Position numbers and translations under genes: made by a program. Source: Gammaproteobacteria bacterium (GTDB lineage Bacteria; Pseudomonadota; Gammaproteobacteria; Ga0077536). From it: 64,000 nt of DNA. This document shows positions 47,623-56,684 of this stretch, one piece after another. How positions within the stretch are numbered: the first letter of the stretch is position 1; the number at the start of each line of letters is the position of its first letter. The notes below the pieces were generated by a model. That model was given only the letters and a program-made list of their open reading frames with translations, did not search any database and had not been told where the DNA came from. The stretch spans positions 24,481 to 88,480 of the forward strand of contig SHZJ01000010.1 in NCBI GenBank assembly GCA_009692365.1, written 5' to 3'.

Positions 47623-48174
47623 ATGACCCCACCCCCACCCGCCCCGCGGGCCTTGACCCGCCGTGCTTGGCTAGGCCTCAGCGCGGCGGTGGCGCTGACC
47701 GCAGCGCTGCCAGCGCGCACGCGCGCGCCGCCGGCGCGCAGTTTGGCCTTCAAGCATCTGCACACCGGCGAGCAACTGAGCGTCGAATTTTTTCGCGCCG
47801 GCCGCTATCAGCCCAGCGCGCTGGCCGCCATCGACCGTTTATTGCGCGACTTCCGCACCGACGAGGTCTACCCGATCGACCGCAGCCTGCTCGACCAGCT
47901 GTCCGTCATTCACCGGGCCGTGGGCAGCGATGCGCCCTTCGAAATCATTTCTGCCTACCGCTCACCTGCCACCAACCAGATGCTGCAACGTAGCTCCGCG
48001 GGCGTGGCGTCGGGCAGCCTGCACCTGCAGGGCAAAGCCATCGACATCCGGCTGGCCGACACCCGCACGCAGCACCTGCGTGAGGTGGCGCAAAAACTGG
48101 CGCTGGGCGGCGTGGGTTATTACGCCAGTTCAAACTTTGTGCACCTCGATATCGGTCGCCCGCGGCACTGGTAA
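47623..48174 (+). CDS. mepK: murein endopeptidase MepK-like (YcbK/DUF882)
   Basis: The 183-aa protein has a Tat-type signal (TRRAWLG at 12-18, then a hydrophobic stretch). Its M15A-type zinc site is His134 (SLHLQGKAIDI), Asp141 and His174 (FVHLDIG). In E. coli, MepK cleaves 3-3 and some 4-3 cross-links. SD AAGGAT precedes the ATG. It is divergent from ycbB and 12 bases before yedK. Confidence 0.92.
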   Translation: MTPPPPAPRALTRRAWLGLSAAVALTAALPARTRAPPARSLAFKHLHTGEQLSVEFFRAGRYQPSALAAIDRLLRDFRTDEVYPIDRSLLDQLSVIHRAVGSDAPFEIISAYRSPATNQMLQRSSAGVASGSLHLQGKAIDIRLADTRTQHLREVAQKLALGGVGYYASSNFVHLDIGRPRHW

Positions 48175-48186
48175 GGCGCGCAGGCC

Positions 48187-48852
48187 GTGTGTGGTCGCTA
48201 CGCGCTCTACCCCGATTCGGCGAAGCTGGCCGCCGAGTTTAACCTCCACCTGCCGCAGCCTTTGCGGCCCCGCTACAACCTGACGCCCGGTGCGTTCCAT
48301 CCGGTGATTCGGCAACTGGCGGGAGCTGCGCGGCACCTCGAGGTGGCCCGCTGGGGCTTGTTGCCGAGTTGGGTCAAAGACCCGCGCGCGCTAGCGCAGC
48401 CCATCAACGCCAAAAGCGAAACCGCGGCCGACAAACCCATGTTTCGGCACGCCCTGCGACGACAGCGCGTGTTGGTGCCTGCCAGCGGGTGGTATGAATG
48501 GCGCACCGAGCAGGGGCTTAAGCAGCCCTATTTTTTTGCCCGGGCCGACGGCCAAACGCTGGCCTTTGCCGGCTTACTAGAACGGTGGAGCGGGCCGGAT
48601 GGGGAAGTGCAAACCTATGCCATCCTCACCACCAGCGCCAACGCGCTGGCGGCGCCTATCCACGCCCGCATGCCGGTTATTTTGGCGTCCGATGACTATT
48701 CGCAATGGCTCGATCCGGCGCTAACCCTCACCGCGCCGTTGCAGGCTTTGCTGGTGCCGGCAGCCACGGGACTGCTGACCTGCTGGCCGGTTAGTCGGCG
48801 CGTCAATCACCCGGTTGAAGATGACCCAAGCCTGCTGGAACGGCTGGGCTAA
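48187..48852 (+). CDS. yedK: SOS-response-associated peptidase YedK/HMCES
   Basis: The 221-aa protein starts GTG with Cys at position 2 (MCGRYALY). This Cys forms a thiazolidine crosslink to abasic sites in single-stranded DNA. Other family motifs are RYNLTPG, the NAKSET Asn, GWYEW and IHARMPVIL with its His. It protects abasic sites and can reverse the crosslink. GTG is required, since Cys2 must be next to the start. Confidence 0.95.
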   Translation: MCGRYALYPDSAKLAAEFNLHLPQPLRPRYNLTPGAFHPVIRQLAGAARHLEVARWGLLPSWVKDPRALAQPINAKSETAADKPMFRHALRRQRVLVPASGWYEWRTEQGLKQPYFFARADGQTLAFAGLLERWSGPDGEVQTYAILTTSANALAAPIHARMPVILASDDYSQWLDPALTLTAPLQALLVPAATGLLTCWPVSRRVNHPVEDDPSLLERLG

Positions 48853-49004
48853 CCGGACAGTCATCGCCCGGCGTTGCTGACTGAGTGAGCCCGCCACGCC
48901 GCAACTGGGCTAGGCATGACCTGCCGGCCAAGGGTGGTCACAAATTCACCCTTGGCCGGGCGAGACCCGTAAACTGCGGCCTCTACCACCAGCAGGGGCC
49001 GCGC

Positions 49005-50276
49005 ATGAATTTCGATATCCCAGCCGATCTTGCGGCATATTTATTGGAGCTTGATGAGTTCATCGAGCGCGAAATCAAGCCGCTCGAGCAGCGTGACGAC
49101 AACGTGCGTTTTTTCGACCACCGCCGCGAACACGCGCGCACCGATTGGGATAACGGCGGGCTGCCGCGGGCCGACTGGGAAGCTTTGTTGGCGCAGGCTA
49201 AACGCTTGGCGGACGCCGCGGGTCATTTTCGCTATCCCTTCCCGCGCGAATTTGGCGGCCGCGACGGCACCAATCTCGGCATGGCGATCATCCGCGAGCA
49301 TCTGGCGGGTAAAGGCTTGGGTCTGCACTGCGATTTGCAGAACGAACACGCCATCGTGGGGAATAACATCAGCCTGTTGCTGATGCTGGCGTACGGCAGC
49401 GACGCGCAGAAGGCGCAGTGGGTAGAGCCGTTGGCCGCCGGCACGCAAATGTTCGCCTTTGGGATCACCGAGCCCGCGCACGGCTCGGACGCCACGCATA
49501 TGGAAACCGTGGCCGTCGCGCAGGGCGAAGGCTGGTGCATCAACGGCGAGAAAACCTGGAACACCGGGATCCACACCGCGACCCACGATTTAATTTTCGC
49601 GCGCACCAGCGGTAACGCCGGCGACGGGGCGGGCATTACGGCGTTTTTGGTGCCCACCAACTCCCCGGGCTTCCAACTCGAAGCGATGCTGTGGACTTTC
49701 AATATGCCGACCGACCACGGCCACGTGACGTTTAAAGACGTCTATGTGCCCGCCAGCGCAGTGTTTGGTCAGGTGGGTCGCGGGCTGCAGGTGGTGCAGC
49801 ACTTCTTCAATGAAAATCGCATTCGGCAGGCCGCGTCCAGTTTAGGCGCGGCGCAGTACTGCGTGAACGAGGCGGTGGCTTACGCCAAAGTTCGCAAACC
49901 TTTCGGCAAGTCGCTGGCGTCAAATCAGGGTATTCAATTTCCGCTGGTGGAACTCCAAACCCAGTGCGAGATGCTGCGCGCGTTAATCCATAAGACAGCG
50001 TGGCTGATGGACCGCGACGGCGCGTTTTCGGTGTCAGATAAAGTGTCGATGTGTAATTACTGGTCTAACCGGCTGTGCTGCGAGGCGGCCGACCGGGCGA
50101 TGCAGGTCCACGGCGGCATGGGCTATTCGCGGCATAAACCTTTTGAGCATATCTATCGTCATCATCGGCGCTATCGCATTACCGAAGGCGCTGAGGAAAT
50201 CCAGATGCGCCGGGTGGCAGGCTATTTGTTTGGCTTCATGTCCCAGCGCGCGCCCAAAGGCGTGCTGGAAGACTGA
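49005..50276 (+). CDS. acyl-CoA dehydrogenase family protein
   Basis: The 423-aa flavoenzyme has FGITEPAHGSDATHM (the FAD/substrate signature), then GEKTWNTG and the C-terminal HGGMGYSRHKPFEHIYRHHRR. It belongs to the acyl-CoA dehydrogenase superfamily; its length and context suggest the ACAD10/11-like or long-chain/branched subgroup. The gene runs with the APH-like kinase gene 5 bases downstream. The ATG at 49005 is preferred to an upstream one at 48885. Confidence 0.9.
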   Translation: MNFDIPADLAAYLLELDEFIEREIKPLEQRDDNVRFFDHRREHARTDWDNGGLPRADWEALLAQAKRLADAAGHFRYPFPREFGGRDGTNLGMAIIREHLAGKGLGLHCDLQNEHAIVGNNISLLLMLAYGSDAQKAQWVEPLAAGTQMFAFGITEPAHGSDATHMETVAVAQGEGWCINGEKTWNTGIHTATHDLIFARTSGNAGDGAGITAFLVPTNSPGFQLEAMLWTFNMPTDHGHVTFKDVYVPASAVFGQVGRGLQVVQHFFNENRIRQAASSLGAAQYCVNEAVAYAKVRKPFGKSLASNQGIQFPLVELQTQCEMLRALIHKTAWLMDRDGAFSVSDKVSMCNYWSNRLCCEAADRAMQVHGGMGYSRHKPFEHIYRHHRRYRITEGAEEIQMRRVAGYLFGFMSQRAPKGVLED

Positions 50277-50281
50277 CGCCA

Positions 50282-51694
50282 GTGAGCGAGGTCAGCGAGG
50301 ATTTTCGCGCCGCGCTCAGCGGTGCCCTGGCGCGTGAACTACCGGGCTTTGTCGCCCTGGAGAGTTGTGCGCGGCTGTCGGGTGGGGCGAGTCAGGAGAC
50401 CTACCGATTGCGGGTGGCGTGCACCCACGGCCCGTTGCAGTTGGCCTTGCGGCGCACGCCGGGTGGGGCGCCGCCGGCGCTGGATGCCGAACAGATCGGC
50501 CCCGGGGTCGAGGCCATGGTGGTGCGCGCGGCACGCGCGGCGGGCGTGCCGGTGGCCGAAATAGTGGCCGAGCTCGCGCCCGAGGATGGGCTGGGCGAAG
50601 GCTATGTCATGGCGTGGCTAGCGGGCGAAGCCTTAGGCAGTCGGATCGTGCGCAGCCCCGCATTAGCCGCGGTACGGCCCCAGCTGGCGCACCAGTGCGG
50701 GCGTATTCTGGCGCGCATCCATGCTATCGATGTGGTCAGTTCGGGGCTGGACCGGGTGCTGAAAGTGGTGCCCCCCGCGGCGCTGGTCCAGCAGACTTGG
50801 CGCCAATATCAGTCTTTCAACACCCCCCAGCCCCTCATCGACTACACCGCGCAGTGGCTGCTCGCGCACTTGCCGCCGGCGCTGCCGCCCACCCTCACCC
50901 ACGCCGATTTTCGCAACGGTAATCTGATGGTTTCCCCGGCTGGGATCGTGGGCGTGCTGGATTGGGAAATTACCCACCTGGGCGATCCGATGCGCGATTT
51001 GGGCTGGTTATGCACCGCCTCGTGGCGGTTTGGCGTGGCCGGCTTACCGGTGGGCGGCTTTGGGGATTACGCGGCGTTATTTGCCGGCTACACGGCCGAA
51101 TCCGGGGTGGTGGTCGACGCCGCGCACGTGCGCTACTGGGAGATTTTTGGCTCGTTCTGGTGGGCCGTTGGCGCGCTGACCATGGCCGACCACTGGCGTC
51201 ACGGGCCCGACCGCACGGTGGAGCGATTGGCGATCGGTCGGCGCTCCTCGGAGTGCCAAATCGACTGCGTCAACCTGCTGATACCCGGGCGCGTGACGGC
51301 CCTCGCCCCCGCGCCGGAACCCACCGACGAACTCCCCGCCACCCACGAGCTGCTGCACAGCGTGCGCGATTTTCTGCGCGATGAAGTGGCCGCAGGCACC
51401 CGCGAGCGGCAGCGTTTTATGGCCCGCGTAGCTGCCAATTCGCTGGACATCGTGCTGCGCGATGCCGCTCTGGGACCGGCCGCGCGCAGCGCCGAGCAGG
51501 CCCGCCTCGAGGCCCTACTCGGTACCCGGGACAGCCTGCTGGCCCTGCGTTGGCAGCTGGTCCACGGCTTGCGCGAGGGTCGTTTTGCGCTGACTGACCC
51601 CGCACTCACGGCGCATCTGCGCCACACCGTGACCCAACAGGTGCTCATCGACCAACCGGGCTATCCCGGCCTGCAGCAGGCCTTGGGCGCTTAA
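50282..51694 (+). CDS. APH-like phosphotransferase (ACAD10-type kinase)
   Basis: The 470-aa protein has the APH fold: SCARLSGGASQETYRLRV, the catalytic HADFRNGNLM (about 207-216), DWEITHLGDP for metal binding, and a C-terminal helical region (about 345-470). In eukaryotes ACAD10/11 fuse such a kinase to an acyl-CoA dehydrogenase that handles 4-hydroxy acids. Here the acyl-CoA dehydrogenase gene is immediately upstream (5-base gap), so the pair may do the same. GTG at 50282 follows closely on the preceding stop. Confidence 0.85.
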   Translation: MSEVSEDFRAALSGALARELPGFVALESCARLSGGASQETYRLRVACTHGPLQLALRRTPGGAPPALDAEQIGPGVEAMVVRAARAAGVPVAEIVAELAPEDGLGEGYVMAWLAGEALGSRIVRSPALAAVRPQLAHQCGRILARIHAIDVVSSGLDRVLKVVPPAALVQQTWRQYQSFNTPQPLIDYTAQWLLAHLPPALPPTLTHADFRNGNLMVSPAGIVGVLDWEITHLGDPMRDLGWLCTASWRFGVAGLPVGGFGDYAALFAGYTAESGVVVDAAHVRYWEIFGSFWWAVGALTMADHWRHGPDRTVERLAIGRRSSECQIDCVNLLIPGRVTALAPAPEPTDELPATHELLHSVRDFLRDEVAAGTRERQRFMARVAANSLDIVLRDAALGPAARSAEQARLEALLGTRDSLLALRWQLVHGLREGRFALTDPALTAHLRHTVTQQVLIDQPGYPGLQQALGA

Positions 51695-51779
51695 CGCCGC
51701 GACGCCCGCGGATCGGACGAGGGCTTCTGGTAGTCTTCGATTCCGTCCCGTCAGCAAAAAAACCACAGGAGTAGTGTGT

Positions 51780-52655
51780 ATGCGACTCAAAGATAAAGTA
51801 GCAGTCATCACCGGCGGTGCCGGCGGTATGGGGCTGTCCACGGTGCAGCGATTTTTGGCCGAGGGCGCGCGAGTGGTCATCGCAGACTTCAATGCGCTCA
51901 CCGGCGCCCAGGCGCTGGCCGATGCCGGCCAAGCCGGTTTCGGCGATTCCGCACGCTTCATTCGCACCGATGTCGCGCAAGAAGCCGACGTCGCGGCGGC
52001 GGTCGCCTACGCGGTGCAGGAATTCGGCCGGCTCGATATTATTTTCAACAACGCCGGCGTGGGCGGCGCCATTGGGCCCGTCTGGGAAATGGAAGAAGCG
52101 GAGTGGGACTACACTTTTGCGGTGTTGGTAAAAGGCGTGTTTTTCGGTATCAAGCACGCCACGCGGGTATTCCGGGCGCAGGGTGAGGGCGGGGCGATTA
52201 TCAACACGGCCTCCGTGGCCGGTTTAAGTGGCGGTTGCGGGCCGTTGGCATACTCGGCAGCGAAAGCCTCGGTGGTCAATCTCAGCCGCGCAGCGGCGGT
52301 GCAACTGGCCCCGGACCGCATCCGTGTGAACGCCATCTGCCCGGGTTTCATCCTCTCGGGACTCACACAGCCTATGCAGAAAAGCGTTACCGAGGCGGGC
52401 CAGTTTCTGGACCGACTGCAGCCTTGGCCGCGCCACGGCGACGGGGCAGACATCGCAGGCACAGCGCTGTTCTTGGCCAGCGAGGACTCGGGCTTCATTA
52501 CCGGCGAGGCCATCATCGTCGATGGCGGCCTGACTGCCTTGGGTCCGGATCTGTGGAACCGTTACGGCACGCCACGCGAAGACACGATGAGCAAAACGCG
52601 CATCAATCGTGGCACCACCGGCGAAGGCCACTCGACCCGCCACTTGAATCCCTAA
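51780..52655 (+). CDS. short-chain dehydrogenase/reductase
   Basis: The 291-aa SDR has TGGAGGMG for NAD(P), NNAG, and Ser, Tyr and Lys in TASVAGLSGG and AYSAAKAS. The C-terminal tail is about 40 residues longer than a typical 250-aa SDR. SD CAGGAG lies 8 bases before the ATG at 51780; a GTG at 51774 is less likely. It probably oxidises a secondary alcohol. It precedes a flavin monooxygenase (39-base gap), which suggests a shared degradation step. Confidence 0.88.
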   Translation: MRLKDKVAVITGGAGGMGLSTVQRFLAEGARVVIADFNALTGAQALADAGQAGFGDSARFIRTDVAQEADVAAAVAYAVQEFGRLDIIFNNAGVGGAIGPVWEMEEAEWDYTFAVLVKGVFFGIKHATRVFRAQGEGGAIINTASVAGLSGGCGPLAYSAAKASVVNLSRAAAVQLAPDRIRVNAICPGFILSGLTQPMQKSVTEAGQFLDRLQPWPRHGDGADIAGTALFLASEDSGFITGEAIIVDGGLTALGPDLWNRYGTPREDTMSKTRINRGTTGEGHSTRHLNP

Positions 52656-52694
52656 CGGCGGGCCCCCGCACCCTCATCACACCTAGGACGCACT

Positions 52695-54305
52695 ATGAAT
52701 AATTTTGACCATCAACCGGGCGCAGAGTTGGACGTTGTCGTCGTGGGGGCAGGTTTTGCAGGGCTGTACTTGCTCTATCGCCTGCGTGAATTGGGGCTTT
52801 CGGTGCGCGTGCTCGAGGCGGGCAGCGGCCCGGGTGGGACTTGGTATTGGAATCGCTACCCGGGCGCGCGCTGCGATGTGCTGAGCATGGAGTACTCGTA
52901 TCAGTTCTCGCCCGAGCTTCAGGCAGACTGGGTGTGGCGTGAGCGTTACGCCACCCAGCCGGAAATCCTGCACTATATCAATCATGTTGCCGATCGCTTC
53001 GACCTGCGCGGTGATTTGCAATTCAACACCCGGGTGGACAGCGCACATTTTGACGAAGCGGCCGGGCGCTGGCAGCTAACCACCGACACCGGCGAGGTCT
53101 TTAGGGCGCGCTTCTGCGTGATGGCGACCGGCTGTCTGTCCTCGACCAATCTACCGGACTTTCCGGGCCGGCAGCGCTTTACGGGTGCCACTTACCACAC
53201 CGGGCGCTGGCCGCCGGCGGGGGTCGATTTTACGGGGCAGCGCGTGGGCATCATCGGCACGGGCTCCTCGGCCATCCAGTCGATCCCGCACATTGCCGAA
53301 CAAGCCGCGCACCTCACGGTTTTTCAGCGCACCCCCAGCTACAGCATTCCCGCTCGCAACGCGCCCTTGGGCGACGCCGAAGTGGCGCACATCAAGGCGG
53401 ACTACGCCAATTTCAGGGCGCGTAATCGCCAGATGAGTTTTGGGGTGGATTTCCGCCTGCGCGAGGAAGCCGCACTGTCGGTGAGCGCAGCCGAGCGCGA
53501 GCGCGAATATCACGCCCGTTGGGCCGCTGGCGGCTTGGCATTCCTCGGCGCGTTTAGCGATTTGTTGGTCGATCAAGCGGCTAACGACACGGCCGCAGAG
53601 TTTATTCGACAGCAAATTAAAGCCGTTGTGAGCGACCCATTGACCGCCGAAAAGCTCACCCCAACGCAGATTGTGGGTTGCAAACGGCTGTGCGTGGATA
53701 GCGGTTACTACGAGACCTTCAACCGCAGCAACGTGACGTTAGTGGATGTGAGCGACTCACCCATCGAGGCGATCACCGCTCAGGGCGTGCGGGTGGCGGG
53801 TCAAGACTACCCATTTGACAGCCTCATTTTCGCCACCGGCTTCGACGCCATGACCGGCGCGCTGGCAAAAATTGACATCCGTGGCCGAGCGGGGCGCCCG
53901 CTGAGCGAGAAATGGGCGGCGGGCCCGCGCACCTATCTGGGCTTGGGTACGGTGGGCTTTCCTAATCTGTTCCTGATGACCGGCCCGGGCAGCCCCTCGG
54001 TGCTGACCAATATGCTGCCGTCCATCGAACAGCACGCAGATTGGATCTCAAGCTGTATCGCCTATGTTTCCAGCGCCCAGATCAAGACCATCGAGGCGAC
54101 CCTGGAAGCGGAAGACGCGTGGGTCGAACACGTCAACGTGGTGGCCCACACGACGCTGTATCCGTCGTGCAATTCGTGGTACCTCGGGGCGAACGTGCCG
54201 GGTAAACCGCGGGTCTTTATGCCCTACATTGGCTTCCCCCCCTATGTTGCGAAATGTGACCAAGTGGCAGCCAACGGCTACGAGGGCTTTGAACTTGCCC
54301 ATTGA
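52695..54305 (+). CDS. Baeyer-Villiger-type flavin monooxygenase
   Basis: The 536-aa flavoprotein has GAGFAG for FAD (about 17-22), GGTWYWNRYPGARCD, the type I BVMO fingerprint FTGATYHTGRWP, a second nucleotide-binding motif GTGSSA, and FATGFDAMTG near the end. These features indicate NADPH-dependent oxidation of a ketone to an ester or lactone, as in cyclohexanone monooxygenases. With the SDR upstream, which could make ketones from alcohols, it could form a ring- or chain-cleaving route. The substrate is unknown. Confidence 0.88.
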   Translation: MNNFDHQPGAELDVVVVGAGFAGLYLLYRLRELGLSVRVLEAGSGPGGTWYWNRYPGARCDVLSMEYSYQFSPELQADWVWRERYATQPEILHYINHVADRFDLRGDLQFNTRVDSAHFDEAAGRWQLTTDTGEVFRARFCVMATGCLSSTNLPDFPGRQRFTGATYHTGRWPPAGVDFTGQRVGIIGTGSSAIQSIPHIAEQAAHLTVFQRTPSYSIPARNAPLGDAEVAHIKADYANFRARNRQMSFGVDFRLREEAALSVSAAEREREYHARWAAGGLAFLGAFSDLLVDQAANDTAAEFIRQQIKAVVSDPLTAEKLTPTQIVGCKRLCVDSGYYETFNRSNVTLVDVSDSPIEAITAQGVRVAGQDYPFDSLIFATGFDAMTGALAKIDIRGRAGRPLSEKWAAGPRTYLGLGTVGFPNLFLMTGPGSPSVLTNMLPSIEQHADWISSCIAYVSSAQIKTIEATLEAEDAWVEHVNVVAHTTLYPSCNSWYLGANVPGKPRVFMPYIGFPPYVAKCDQVAANGYEGFELAH

Positions 54306-54378
54306 CCCTTGGGCCCACGCCCGCGCCGTACCCGCGGCGTCGGCTGGGTCGGCTGCGTCGGCTGCGCAAGGCAGCGAG

Positions 54379-56559
54379 GTGCTAGAATTTTTCGCCACCT
54401 CGCCACGCGGTACGGCCGATTTGCTGCTGGCCGAGCTGCGCGAATTCGGCGCGGCGGCCGCAAAGGAGAACGCCGGCGGGGTGTTCTTTCGCGGTACGCT
54501 GGCGGTGGGCTACCGAGCCTGCCTGTGGTCACGGGTTGCCAATCGCGTGTTGTTGGTCTTGGCGCGCTTTCCGGCCGCCGACGCCGATGCCCTCTACGCC
54601 GGCGTGCAGACCCTGGATTGGCCTCGGCATTTGTCCCCCCACGGCACTTTGGCGGTGGACGCGGCGGCGAGCCGATCCCAACTCACCCACACCCAGTTCA
54701 TTGCCCAGCGCACGAAAGACGCCATCGTAGACACCTGTCGTACCCCCGAGGGGGTGCGCCCCGACGTCGATACCCAGCAGCCCGATGTGCGGATTAACCT
54801 GTATATCGATCGCGACCAGGCGCAGCTGGCGCTCGATTTGGGTGGCGGCAGCTTGCATCGACGCGGTTATCGGCGTGGCACCGGCGCCGCCCCTCTCAAG
54901 GAAAATCTGGCGGCCGCGCTGTTGTTGCGTGCGGGCTGGCAGCCGCTGGCCGTGGCTGGCGCGCCGCTGGTCGATCCGATGTGCGGCACGGGGACGCTGC
55001 TGATCGAGGCAGCGCTGGTCGCCGGCGACATCGCCCCGGGCCTGCTGCGGGGTGATTGCGGGTGTGCGAACTGGTTAGGTCACGACCCGGCACTGTGGGC
55101 CACTTTGTGGCACGAAGCGCAGGCGCGCCAAGCGGCCGGGGTGGGCCGGACGGGCGCTATCGTGGGTTACGACCTCGACCCGGAAGCTGTTCACGTTGCG
55201 TGGGAGAACATCGAACGCGCGGGGCTGCTGGGCGTGGTCCATGTTGAAACGCGCGAGTTGGGCGAGGCCGATCCTCCGCCCGGCGCGTCGGGGCTGGTAA
55301 TTTGCAACCCGCCTTACGGCGAGCGCTTGGGCGAGCACGCCGAGTTGGTGCAACTCTATCGGCGCCTGGGCGAGCGCTTGCGCGCCCGTTTCACCGGCTG
55401 GGAGGCCGCGATTTTTACCGGCAATCCCGGTCTGGGCTTGGAACTGGGCTTAAAGGCTTTTCGTACCCATACGCTGTTTAACGGCCCGCTGGAATGTCGG
55501 CTGCTGCGGCTGCATTTGCAGGCGGCGTCCTTTGCCCCGCAGGTGCCCCCGGGCAGCGTGCGGGTGGCGCGCGCACAGCAGCGCATTGCGGAACGGGCAA
55601 CGCCCTCGGCCGGGGCCGCGATGTTTGCCAATCGTCTGCGCAAGAACGTGCGTTTACTGGGGCGTTGGGCGGCGCGTGCAGGCGTGAGCTGTTACCGTTT
55701 ATACGACGCTGACATGCCCGAGTACGCCATCGCTATCGACCTCTACGCCAGTGCTGAACGTTGGCTGCACGTGCAGGAGTACGCGGCACCCGCGACCATC
55801 GACGAAGCCCAGGCACGCACGCGGCTCGATGAAGCTTTGTCGGTCTTGCCAGCACTGCTGGAGGTGCCGGTAGAGCGCATCGTATTCAAACGTCGGGAAC
55901 GTCAGCGGGGGACAGCGCAATACGAGAAACAAGCGGACGCCGGTAATTTTATCGAGGTGGAGGAACACGGGGTGCGCCTGTTGGTGAATCTGCGCGACTA
56001 CCTCGATACGGGGCTGTTTTTGGACCATCGCACGACCCGCGCACGCTTGCGCGCAGCGGCGCACGACCGCGATGTGTTGAATCTTTTTTCCTATACGGCT
56101 TCCGCCAGCGTGCAGGCGGCGGCGGGTGGTGCGCGCACCACGACTTCGGTGGATATGTCGTCGACCTACAGCGGGTGGGCGCGGCAAAATTTCGCGCTCA
56201 ACGGGTTTCCCGAGTACGCCCATCGGGTGGTGGTCGCCGACTGCCTACGCTGGCTGGAAGAGGCGCCCGTGTCACCCTGCGGGCTGATTTTTCTAGACCC
56301 GCCGACATTTTCCAACTCCAAGCGCATGGCTGACACGCTAGACATTCAGCGCGACCACGTGGCGCTGATCGACCACTGCCTGCGGCGGCTGGCGCCGGAC
56401 GGTTTGTTGGTATTTTCGACTAATTTGCGCCGCTTCAAATTCGACCGAGAAGCGTTTCCGGAGCTGGCCGTGGAAGACTGGAGCGCGCGCACACTCCCGC
56501 AGGACTTCGCGCGTAATCCCCGTATTCACCAGTGTTTTGCGCTGCAACGCCCAGCGTGA
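54379..56559 (+). CDS. rlmL: bifunctional 23S rRNA methyltransferase RlmKL
   Basis: The 726-aa protein aligns with E. coli RlmKL (702 aa) end to end. It has an N-terminal THUMP region, then an N2-G2445 methyltransferase with DPMCGTGTLLIEAA and NPPYGERL (about 311). The C-terminal N7-G2069 methyltransferase has LDTGLFLDHR, NLFSYTASASV and DPPTFSNSKRM (about 640). The GTG at 54379 is chosen because the next residues (LEFFATSPRG) match the E. coli N-terminus. The open frame extends upstream into the BVMO gene but is not conserved there. Confidence 0.93.
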   Translation: MLEFFATSPRGTADLLLAELREFGAAAAKENAGGVFFRGTLAVGYRACLWSRVANRVLLVLARFPAADADALYAGVQTLDWPRHLSPHGTLAVDAAASRSQLTHTQFIAQRTKDAIVDTCRTPEGVRPDVDTQQPDVRINLYIDRDQAQLALDLGGGSLHRRGYRRGTGAAPLKENLAAALLLRAGWQPLAVAGAPLVDPMCGTGTLLIEAALVAGDIAPGLLRGDCGCANWLGHDPALWATLWHEAQARQAAGVGRTGAIVGYDLDPEAVHVAWENIERAGLLGVVHVETRELGEADPPPGASGLVICNPPYGERLGEHAELVQLYRRLGERLRARFTGWEAAIFTGNPGLGLELGLKAFRTHTLFNGPLECRLLRLHLQAASFAPQVPPGSVRVARAQQRIAERATPSAGAAMFANRLRKNVRLLGRWAARAGVSCYRLYDADMPEYAIAIDLYASAERWLHVQEYAAPATIDEAQARTRLDEALSVLPALLEVPVERIVFKRRERQRGTAQYEKQADAGNFIEVEEHGVRLLVNLRDYLDTGLFLDHRTTRARLRAAAHDRDVLNLFSYTASASVQAAAGGARTTTSVDMSSTYSGWARQNFALNGFPEYAHRVVVADCLRWLEEAPVSPCGLIFLDPPTFSNSKRMADTLDIQRDHVALIDHCLRRLAPDGLLVFSTNLRRFKFDREAFPELAVEDWSARTLPQDFARNPRIHQCFALQRPA

Positions 56560-56684
56560 CGGGTAGGCGCGCGGGCGTGCTCTAAACACAAGGCCACGCG
56601 ACCGGCCCAAACGGTGTGGGGCAGGCCGTCGGCGCGGTAGTAGCAAGCGGGTTTTAGCGTGCCACTAGGCCGCGCGTTCGGCGG

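Noticed and set aside
54064-54378. Upstream extension of rlmL into the monooxygenase gene
   Set aside because: E. coli RlmKL aligns from the GTG at 54379; the extension is Arg/Pro-rich shadow sequence.
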